Source: Parelaphostrongylus tenuis (lineage: Eukaryota > Nematoda > Chromadorea > Rhabditida > Metastrongylidae). From it: a DNA stretch of 64,000 bases. Position numbers and translations under genes: made by a program. The DNA lies in the NCBI GenBank assembly GCA_019055375.1, contig JAHQIW010004752.1:372001-436000 (forward strand), given 5' to 3'. Below, piece after piece: positions 12,001-23,222 of the stretch; position 1 is the stretch's first letter; each line of letters starts with the position of its first letter. Under the pieces are notes generated by a model. The model worked only from the letters and a program-made list of their open reading frames with translations. It was not told the DNA's origin and searched no databases.

Positions 12001-15000
12001 AAGGTAACAGAAAATCAATTATATGAATTCATGATTTCACTTTCGGCTGTTTATATAAGCGTCACTTGAAAACGATGATAATCTAATTATATGATTACAT
12101 GTTTTAAGCTTTTTACCAGGTCTGATGTGGCATCATACAGTGCTAGACAGGTCTGCTTCGCCTTCCCAGGCTCATCAGTAGTGCGGTGCCTTCCGGTTCA
12201 ATATCTCCCTTGCAGGGGAATATACCCCTAATTGTAGACGCCGACTAATTTGAACCACCGCATGTCGGCTGACAAAATCCCCTGACATCGCAGCCACCAC
12301 TCGAGCGGTTATGGCTAGTTGAATTGATTATGCCTTCACTTTCGACTTCCTGCAAGAGATCGGCTGAACCGGAAGGCATCGTACTACTGATGAGCCTGGA
12401 AACGTGAAACAGCTTGTCTAGTGCTGTATAAGTGCCATACTAGGCTCACAAAAACCTCGAAACATGTTATGACATTATCAGATTCTCACTGTTTGTCAGC
12501 GAGGTCTATAAAAATAGTTTAAAGTAAAGACATCAATCATTCTACTAACCATAATCACTCGACTGTGATCACTGCAATGTCGCAGGGGAATTTTGCCACT
12601 CGACATATAGTGATTCAAATAAATCGGCGTCGATTCCTTTTGGGTAAAGATTTATCGCTCCGCAAGGATTCGGCTGAACCAAAGAGCAGCATATTGCTGG
12701 GAGCCTGAAAACGTGAGACAGGTCTATCTAGTACTGTATAAATGCCATACTAGGCCTCACGAAAGGCTCCAAACATATTATCATACTATATTAATTCGAT
12801 AATGTGCTCTGTAGTTGCATGAATCTAATTAAAAGTTCTAGCTCTTGAAACTCTCGGCGTTGATCAATCTCTCAGGTATGCGCCATGCATTCATCTTCAA
12901 TGTTTAATTTCATTTGAAGTGGTTGTAAGCATATTTTGCCTCCTTTACAATGACTAGCGGTGGCCTCTCGCTGTTTTGAGCCAGTGCTGCTTATCCTCCC
13001 AGACAAGTGAATCCGAATAATGCAGTAAATGTACTAATCAATTGAATTAGTAATGGAGATATTTGAACTTCTTTTATTAGGTCTAGCAAAACTCTGATGA
13101 CTTGTCCTTTTGACATTGCCTATGTCCACTTATTTCATTTACTTATTTTTCAGAACGGTTCTTAAATTATAGCAAAAGACAACATTTACTCCTTTTCCAG
13201 ACATTTTGGTTTCGTCGACCCGTTCATTCGAAAGATCAGCTCACAGATTTCCCACTCGATCAGTGTTGGTACTTTATGTTCCCCGTTGGTGGAGGTCGTG
13301 TCTTAGCAAGAAAAAGTAGTGACTTCACGAATCCGAGAACTCCAATTGGTATGTTAAGAGGACAGCAGGATGATACTTTATAGCACAGATTGTTTCTGTA
13401 TATGAGCTTCTCACTCTTTGAGTTACTTGAGCTGGACCATTTCCACAGGTTATCACGATTTATATCAGCCACGAGTTTCGGAGAAGAAGATCTGTATCTG
13501 TGATTCTGACGGAAAACAAATTTCCACACGGTCACGCAAACGAAGACAAGCAGGAACCACTGCCGTTACATCTGCCATGAGTTCCTTTGACCCTTTTGCA
13601 CGTAAGTTGGATCTCTTGTACTTTCAAGCGACTCTCCTCGAAGCAATTTGATTTTAAGCCAATGCAATGGAATGTACGGATATGGTAGTTGGAGCTGTAA
13701 TGAATGGGCGTGCGCGAGTAAAGGACCTCTACTCACCTACTAAGGTCTGTTTAAGTTGTCATATAGATCGCAACAAGTGCGCGACTATAAAATATACCCA
13801 GTGATGTAGAGTAAAATTAAACCTAATGCGATATACTACAAGTATATGCAAAACTTTTGCGTCAGGCGGGACTCGAACCCGCATTTCACCCATCCGAGTG
13901 CGCGTGATCTATCTCTTGCATTACCGACTCCTATTTTGACACCACTTTTCTGGGCTACAGCGCAACTTTTCATAAAATAAAAGGAGACTATAAAATTATT
14001 ACACAGAACGAAATTAAGAGAGCACATGTCTGTAGCTAATCGTACTATGCGTCGCGAAGTAAAATAAAGGCAGGGCAAAAGAAATGACTTACTTTAGAGA
14101 ACCTCAAAAGTTTCCCAAAAAAGAATACACAAGGGAGAACTCTTTGGCTGGTATGAGCTTTTTTGTAAGCATTTAGTTGCCGGCGTTTTGATCAAGGACT
14201 AAAAGATACGTACGACAACGGCCAACTGGTTGCATTCGCCATCTCGTAAACCTCTTGGGATACCTGAAAAGTTACACGATGCACAACGATGAATTTATGT
14301 TTTCACTAGCGTACTTCACCTACTGACCAATTTAGCCCTTCCTTCTCTCTTATAGGTAATTGGGTAATAGCTGGTGGCCTTGTATATGTTCAATTGCTTC
14401 TTACCCAAACAATCTATCATGGTAAGTTAAAGTGAACTAAGAATGGTTGACGAGAGCTCAGTCGAGAGAAAGACCATGCCAGTAGTCGTCGCAATAGCGA
14501 AAAAGACGTGTTGCAGAACTCTAAAAGAAGCTTTTGCTTTACTAATCAAGTTAATATTATGTAGAGGCTTAATCACATGTAGCACAAATGATGCATTTTA
14601 TACAATACAATCATGAAGAATGGTGAAATGGGCGAAATGCATTGGATCCAATGCATTTCCTTCCCAGCAAACTCAATCGATAATTATTGTCTGAAGCCTG
14701 GTCTGTGAGAGCTGCTTTGTTCAGTCTATTATATCTGTTTTATTTTAGACGACCCGAGATTATAGTTTGGGCTGATTTCAGCGCTTCGTGCTAAATATCA
14801 CTTTCTCCGCATGTATACTCAAATGAAATACTCTAATTCATCTTGTGAGTCTGCATAAACTTTCATACCTTCTAACAATAAATGGATCTAAGTTGAAGCC
14901 GCATGGCACACAGTATTACTTTTACCACTTGACGTCTCGTTGATCGTCGAGTGACTTGAGCGGGCACCGGTAAACCTTCCCTTTTCCATCTCGCGTACAA

Positions 15001-18000
15001 GAACAGCCCAGTGGGACCTCCTCGTTGTAGAAATTTATTGAGCATCCTATCTTTCGTTTAGGCTCCTCATGAAGAACTCGGATCATCGGGTTGATGGTCT
15101 TCTTGCAGTGTGCTTGACGTCGCGAGGAATCCGATCGGTAACGGCTCTTGTGTTAATCGGTTGTTGTTAAAGCGCTCTACGTTTCCGGCCCACCATAGCT
15201 TCGATATTATGGCGTGCAGAATGGCACACATGCCCTTCGATTATTGACGTGGATCAGAACTTCGAATTTTTCTCTCATTTGCAAGACACGGAATACTCCT
15301 ACCGACCTTTTGACGGCGCGTTCAACTCTTATTTACAGCCAAGTTTTCAACTTCTCAGGTATTCCATCTGCCGAAAGTTATCAACAGTTGCCGAAAATTC
15401 CAGTCCACTGTTTGAGGCATATAAAATTCTTTTCTGACCAGTAATTGCCACTCGTAATTGCTATGATGAGTGGTGGTTGTTGTATAGGATGGGTGTATAA
15501 GAAGTACTAAGTTATACTCAAAGAAACTGCACAGTACTTACGAATGGTGCTAACGATTTGATTGATAGAGTGTGAAAGAATATAGCACATACTAACATAT
15601 GTACGTTTACGCCGATAAAAATAAGCGTCTTTCATAATAATATGATGCCATTGCTATTTTTCAGATCATCTCTGATCTTTTCAGTCGACTTTTCTCAAGA
15701 GCTCGCTTGAAATTTATATAACCTAGTAGCATATTCCAAGCCTTTCAGAGGTCTGGTATGACATCTCTAGTGCTTAACGTACGTTTTCGGTTTGTTTTCG
15801 CGAACTTCATCAGTAGCGAATGCTTTTCGGTTCAATCGTTCTTCTACAGCTAAGAGTAGCGGAGCCGAACAAGCTCGGATATGCTATCAGATTATGCAGT
15901 TTCAAGCGAAACCTGGAAACCGTCGATTAAAAAGGCATGCTAAGTGCGATGTCGAGTGATCTTTTTACTTGATGTGTAATCATACATGTTCGGCCCGCTA
16001 CCCTTAGTTGCAGGGGTACAGTTACTAAGCTACTGATGAGATTTGCGAGCATAAACCGAAACGTTCAGCTAGCACTAGAGATGCCATAGAATCCCCTTGA
16101 AAGGTTCAAGATATGCTATCATCTCTGATCATTGAAAAATTACCGTCTGCAATCAAAAACCAGCATTGTTCGTTACCTTTGACGTCTTAATCGACCAAGT
16201 TTAAGCTTTTTACAGTCTTTATGAAGCAAGGCGCCACCTTACGCGGCAGCCACGCAAAATTGAATACCTGCATGTTTATTTCAAGTTTTCGGTCAAATAA
16301 AGAGATATCGCTGCAAAAGAAAAAACCATTAAAGAGGAAATGCCCTGGGTTATGAAGAGATGTCTTCTAAAAGTAAGAGTTGGGAGAGAGCACACTCTAA
16401 AGAAATATTACATTGATATGAGATCGTAGTTTCCTACTGTTTAGACCACACCACGATTGGATTCAGCTTTTGGAGGAAGCGATTCTCTTACGGCAGCTGC
16501 TGCATTCAGTGAGGACGGCATTACGACAGTGGTATTTCGAAAGAAACTGAAAGGTATGCGTTCCGTCCTAGTGTGCCATCTAATCCGACTCTAAAGGTAT
16601 TCTATTTTCAGCTAGTGAAAAATGGGATCATTCCATTGAAGGACCGATGACGGTGATATGGGCCAAAGGTGTCAATCCGAGCAATTATGTACACACAACT
16701 GGCGGTGAACAATTCGTTTCGCTATTTTCTGTTCAACGAAATATTTAGTGACGTTACTAAAAAGGCTTTCAATTACCGATCTATTCAGGTTCTCCAATCC
16801 ATGCCGATCCAAATTTTTTCACCAAAAACACGTTCAAATATCATGGTCGTAATCAACGCGGGAGTTTGACCATCGACTTCCTACAAGGTTTTGCATTCTA
16901 TCGTTCAAAAACTTTTAAGGCTATAGTGGTTAACAGCATAAAAATAGTAAAGAACAACATTTTCACTAATTCCAGAGAGAATAAGGCTAGGAATTAAGAC
17001 ATCGTAGGAATGAGATCGTTTAGAACAGAGTACTACTTTATATATGCTTCTCAAACTCTGTCTTATTGGTTCACTCTGTCTTATTTTTGATGAGACGGTT
17101 TCAGAGAAAATATAAAAATGTCATTAAGCTGTAGATGACACTAAAGAACTATTCTTGGAGAAAGCGTAAAATTGCAGAGATTACAGATCTATCTCCTTGT
17201 ACAGATAGTAGCTAGTTTGATGCCGTATCTTTGCAGAACCCTTTCAATTTTTCGAGATTGAGAAGTTGGATTGAAACGTTTTCTGGGAGTATGAAAACTT
17301 TGACTTCACCTGATTGCGTGACCTATACTTATACTGATTCCTACGATTGAAATCTATCAACTATGATTTTTCGATGTTCAACATTAAACGGAGTTAATGT
17401 GAACAACTCTTTAATAGTGTTGTGATCTTCAAGATACGAAAAAGGAAAAGCTCATTCACGGCTTGAACATCGATGCGTCGACGTGCTCGGGAAGCTACGC
17501 CTTCCCAGCTAATTGTGTAGCAGAATCAGCCGAGAAAAGGTGTCAATATGTTGTTAAGTGGATCAGTGACGGAGAGGTGGCTCGTTTTAGCGTCAAGGTT
17601 GGTGACAGAGTCGTTCAGATTATTGAAATGATTGGTTGCCTAGTTGTCTATTATTTCATGAAAATCTATGCACAAGTTTGTATTACACCAAACCGATTCA
17701 GGCGGTCATAGCATAGCTGTATTTATCTCGATTAATGTCTATCACTTTTCATAAAAGCTCATTGAAATTAATCGATTTCTCAAACACGCATAATTTAACA
17801 TATGCAGTGTTTCAATGTCAGACGTTCATGTAAGCAATATAATAATTCATACATTACTGCTCGTTAAACTCACAAAATGAAAGACAAGTATAGAGCTCTC
17901 GGCGCTGATCAATCCCTGAGGAATGCGCCATGCATTCTTCTTCAATTCTTAACATTGCTTGATGTAATTGAATGCATATCTGTGTTTTTATGTCTTTAAA

Positions 18001-21000
18001 ATGGCTCACAGTGGCCTCCCGCTGTATCGAGTCAGTGCTGCTAATCCTCCAAGACAGGTCTGAGATGAGTTTGGTACTAATTTACCGACTCCGGAGGGAT
18101 GAATGCGACGCAAAGCACCTCTTATCACTGCGCCACATGCGCTCATAGAACTAAAATATAAACTACATGTTAATGTCTTAAGGATAGTGGACTTACTTCA
18201 CAATGAAACTCTTGGTCTCACACTGTGTCTAGTGATATTAGGTTATTCAATGGCTATTCGTTGCTTGTCACATCTAAAAACTTGAAGTTCAGCCTACTCT
18301 TAGTTTAGATAGTTATGATTTGTAATACTTAAAACATTGATTAATTTCGATTGTCTTTAGGCTCTAATGAAACCGTCACAGTGGGTTGCGATAGGCTTTT
18401 CTCCGAATGGAGCGATGGCTGGATCCGATGTGATAGTTATCAGATTGGAGCCAGAGAAAGAAGTTACTGTAACAGATCAGTTTATGATCAATTATGGTAG
18501 TCCTGTTGTCGATGAACAGCAAGATATATTCGATGTTGAGGTGAACTTCACCGAGAACGGTTATGTTGGGATGAATAGTACCATTTCAAAAGATTTCCGT
18601 TTTCAGACCTCATGGGATGGTGGAATACTTGTGGCCAATTTCTCTCGCGAACTTTACAGTAAGGACCAGAATGACATCGATTTGAGGAAGTGTGTTCATC
18701 TACTGTTCACGCCAAGTGCGAATGTAATCGAACCAAATGGTGAAATTAGGAAGCATAGAGAGACTCCATTTGCTAGCAAAATGAAGGTTAGTGTTGTGGA
18801 GATGTTGAAATATGTGTCAATCTTCAATTGTGAGCATTTGAAAGCTAGTTATAGCGTTCCTTCTTTGTGATTTGTACCTGGACATCATCTAAATCCTTTC
18901 CTGGCCGATCAAGAGTATGGCATCACATTTACTGAATTCGGTGTCACTTGGCGAACAAATAAATTTGATTTCACCTTAAGCTCATCTTCTGTCTACTAAT
19001 TTACTAGAGACAAATGTTGTTGAGAGGGCTGGACTGGTACAAAGAGGGATTAGAACTTTTCCCTGGTCTTTTCATCGTTCAACCTCTTTACCAGACTTTT
19101 CATTCATCTCTAACGATTATTCACGAGAATTTAGTAGCTATATAAGGCCATTGGGTCCGAGCACTGTAAAGAAGATCTTGCGAAATCAAATCAATATCCC
19201 GCTGCTTTCTTCTTATGTTATCACTTCATATCAATCAGATCTTCTAGAAATGATTTCCATTGATTTCTTGCTGGTCTTGTACAACCATTTCTTGCCTACC
19301 ATTATATCTATCAAACTTGTACGTATCAAAGCCGATAGCAATTATATATGGCATATATACGTTATATTTAACTGTGTAATGATTCAATTTTAGGTGTGTC
19401 TGAACACTTGTTCAGAGATGCCGTCGAAGACAATCAAGCTTGAACCAAAAGAAGAGACTAATGTTGAAGGAATGGTGACGCCGAAACCCAAGACACACGT
19501 TGAGCAATCGTCACCTAAAACAACAGCAGAAGTTCTCATTCCTCCAGTCATCAAGGCATCACGTAAATGATTTTGAATCTAAAACATTTCGAGAGAAACA
19601 TGCTTTACGCTAAAAAAATTCTCTCATCGTTTCTTATGAGAGTTCTTGCAAGGTGCACGTGGTCATAGTTTACTTTATCAATTTGTTTCAAACCTGTTTT
19701 GTCAAATCATCTAATTATAGCAACGACTTATTAGCTTAGCTGACTTTTAAGGCAATTTTGAGATATTTCAAAAGCCCAGTTTAGGCTTTTTAGACGAGGA
19801 TTGTGTCTCTGAAAATTCTTGTAGACTCTACGGTTTTTCAGCTCCACTCGTTGTGTATGATCCGACAGAGCCAGTCAAATCCCGTTATGTTCTTCGTGTT
19901 CGAATTCTCAACAAGAACTACGTTCCAGACTTGGCTGATCCACAGTCAGAGTACTACCATAGTTTCACGAAGACGATCACTTCAGCGGTTTGTATTCATT
20001 ATCAACTATAATATTTTCGAGTTTTATACTCTTCTCCATTATGATATTTTCAGGTCAATGAGCTGCTGGCGAAACGATGGAAGGATATGCAAGTCTCAAA
20101 GCTCTTGGGCTACTACAAAGGATCTGTAATTGCAGAATTTGAAGTGACTATTGTCTTCTCGTTTATGTCGTTTCATCCTTTTCCTTCATCTTCCTTAGTA
20201 ATGTTGACTTGTCAAAACCTTGTCAGTGCAACTTTTTGAAGCATTAACCATGCCAACGAAGTATTTTTGTATGTTCTTGTTATGTTAAGATACTTGAAGC
20301 TGTATGACTATAAGTAGAAGGAGAAACATGCGAAAGCTTACTTTCAGATAGTTTCTACGGGTGATGTTCCTCGTCCTATTGAAGTAAAAAGTCTTTTCGA
20401 AGAGAATGCTATTCGAGGAAGTATTGGCGATTTGGTCATCGAACCGAGTACTATTAAGGCGAATCTCGTCGGTAAGTGAATTTTTTGTGTGGCTGTGCCT
20501 GAATGGTTGTGATGCTCGTCGCAACGCGCGTGGAGCTTGGCTCCACCCCCTACCCCCTCCCCCGCCTCTTCCCAACTCTCTCCAACAGTCAAGAACAACG
20601 CCTTACGGAACGCCACAGCGAGACTTTCCTCAAAGACTGCAAGCAAAAAGAACTCGCTCAGCCAGTATTCTATGACGTTCAAGAAGAAGACGAGTAAACG
20701 ATTTGAATGTTAGAAATGCTGGTATCCGACAGTGAGAAAAAAAGCATTGTGAAGACGGATACGTAAAGATAAAGATTTTTTCTGTCTATATAGAACTATG
20801 TGACTGTTACAGCTTCACCAAGTAAAGAAGAGGAAGTTCATGAAAAAGCCTATGTTCGAAATATGGTGGTCATAGCAGCTTCCACTTTATTGCTTCTCTT
20901 CGCTGTTCTTTGTACTTGCTGTCTTCTGTGTCGTGTCAGAAGAACATCAAAATATGTAAGTCTACTATTTTACCTTTGTTACTATCAAAATTGCTGATAA

Positions 21001-23174
21001 GGATATTACATGCTTTGAGCTGTTAGGTCTAGTGCTACACAGGCGCCTGTTTCGTCCTATTGGGACACATTAGTTGCACCCTCCCTCGGTTCAGCCGATC
21101 CTATCCTAGCCGATTATATTATTTCGAGAGGGTTTATGAAAAAGCGATCGGAAGAAGAGGTATCATGATTGCTTTGAATATTTTCAGGATTCCTATCCAG
21201 TGCAACATGGTGCTCCTTATTTCTATGGAAACGGTATGTTTTCACCTCTTTTTACATCTCTACAAACCTTTCTTCAGTTCTGCACAGAAAACATTTTTTT
21301 CTTTACAGCCTCATATGTGATCTGTTTCCATGTCTTTTCAGCTAGTTTCCTTCGTCTGTACAGTTTATACCATCAAAAATTCCAATTTACTTCTGTTAAA
21401 ACATGTGTTGTTGCCAGATACAACTATCACATTTGATCCCTCCACTGAAGAACTTCATATCTATTAGTATTTTTGCTTTAGGAATAGCGAAAGCACCTAA
21501 CGGATTTGACAACGCTGCTTTCCACAATCATCAACGTCACTACTCGCAAGCCACCACAGCTTCCACAAAGCCCAGCGGAAGCCCCCCTTCGGCAGATGGT
21601 CTCGATGCAGTACCTCCCGGAGGTATAGGAGAGACCACTTATCATGAGTGGTACTCTAAGGTACTTATTTTGATCCGGTGGTTAAAATCACCTAAATAAA
21701 TGAGGTCACAAATGTTTTTCGTAAGCGCGCTCAGTATTCAGATGTTAGACTCGTTCACCAATCACGCAGGTGCCGAATTCTCCAATTCGCTTCGCTGTCT
21801 TGCAAACTTCATACATTGAGATTAAAATGTGTTAAAGTCTGATCTCATTTACATGTGGATGGCTGGTTGATGGAAGTTTTCCCCTACAAGCAGTATTGCT
21901 ATAGTACGTCATTCTCAGATCGTCGTCGAGTTTTGTCACTAGGGACGGGTTTCGCTGCTTTGCAACTCGGATCCTTCCAAGATAGTTTTCATACTAATAA
22001 GAGCAGAGAGCCGTGTGATGATATATTGCTGTGTGAAACTCGCGCTATGATGTTATACTGATGAGAAAATGAAAAATCTAAATAACCAGATAGGATTAAG
22101 TAACTGCAAAATGACAAGCAAGTTGATCATCCAAGATGCCCATCAAGATTATGGATAACTTAGGAATTTTCTACAATCTTTGTCTTACATCTCTTGTGAT
22201 ACCATACGTGAGAGGAACGTTATCTTGCTAATTACATGATTTCCGCAAATTTATAAGAACATTTACACTCAGCGATAGTCTGTGCACACTTGGCGTATAT
22301 TTCCAAATGGTGCACCATTTGTCAACTGAACAGTAGCATTTGTCTTCATATAGGTTTCTCAACTCATAAATAGCCTGGTTGCACAACTTTCTATGTACTC
22401 AAGAATGCTGAGTGATATGCAAAACTTTTTAAACTCATGCAGGAGATAAACTTGCCATACACCCATATTCACACTGCTATGCAGCCGCTAAAATGAACGA
22501 TCCTTGCGTATGCATATATTAATCCATTTCCATACTAATGAATCAACTTAATATCATACCTTTATTTCGAGTGCTTCATTAAGACCACGCTCAAATTTCA
22601 ATAGATCCTTTCATTATTATTTGAGCCAACTTGTCATGTGGTCTGGTAAGGGCTCATGTACAGCCCGATACACGTGTTTCGTTTTTACAGACTCGTCAGT
22701 CGGGCAGGACCTGTCGTCTTTCGATCTTTTTATTAGTCAGTTCTCTCGGGAGCTCTACTCCCTTACAGAGAGTCATCGAACACGAGCGTTTTAACACTAT
22801 GTCAAGTGAAATTTTCACCTAACATAGAGTGTTGCGCACTCGATTGCTCTTTGGCTGGTATTTTTATCAATAATACAATATAATATAATATAATATAAAA
22901 GACCGTTTCACTCCAGTGTAGCAGTGAAATTATAATCGAGTGTCGCATACCCTGGGCATTTGTTTGCCGGCTAGTGAAAGTGGTAGTCGTGGATTGATAG
23001 ACAACCGATCGATTGCGCTGGTGCGACTCACCTGTTTGGTAGAAGTTTCGTTTTTTAAATGGAAATTTTCCTCTGCTTCGAAAGAAACTCCAGATAAAAC
23101 GTATGACTCTGACACTGCGAGATTTTCTATGCACGTTCATATGCTTTTCGTGCTCCTAGCGAAGTGATAGTGAA

Positions 23175-23222
<48 letters not shown>

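Larger units (their letters stand above)
11421..13601 (+). other. DOMON domain 2 followed by a furin-like basic site
   Basis: Exons 11421-11580, 11783-11945, 13201-13348 and 13449-13601. It begins VCENSFRYPPKCSGDECEY, has core GRWTGIGFSKDGQMTNSDI, then FWFRRPV, FMFPVGGGRVLARKS, and closes with PRVSEKKICICDSD. Immediately after, the last exon encodes RSRKRRQAG, which fits the R-x-(K/R)-R proprotein-convertase consensus, followed by a Ser/Thr-rich linker. All exon junctions have canonical GT/AG and consistent phase. A cleavage here would separate TIL and DOMON 1-2 from the membrane-anchored remainder, unless disulphides hold them. Confidence 0.88.
13659..16887 (+). other. DOMON-type unit 3 (divergent)
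   Basis: Exons 13659-13744, 16445-16553, 16612-16704 and 16789-16887. Recognisable strands are MECTDMVVGAVMNGRARVKD, LDSAFGGSDSLTAAAAF, TTVVFRKKLK, GPMTVIWAKGVNPSNYVH and FKYHGRNQRGSLTIDF. The unit shows the later strands of a DOMON fold more clearly than the first strand, so it may be an atypical or incomplete domain. The large intron 13745-16444 contains an antisense RTE fragment and a fold-back repeat. Confidence 0.82.

Noticed and set aside
20503..20697. 64-codon frame after the SEA exon
   Set aside because: It lies wholly in a SINE copy and is not in the gene's phase; the intron boundaries fit better.
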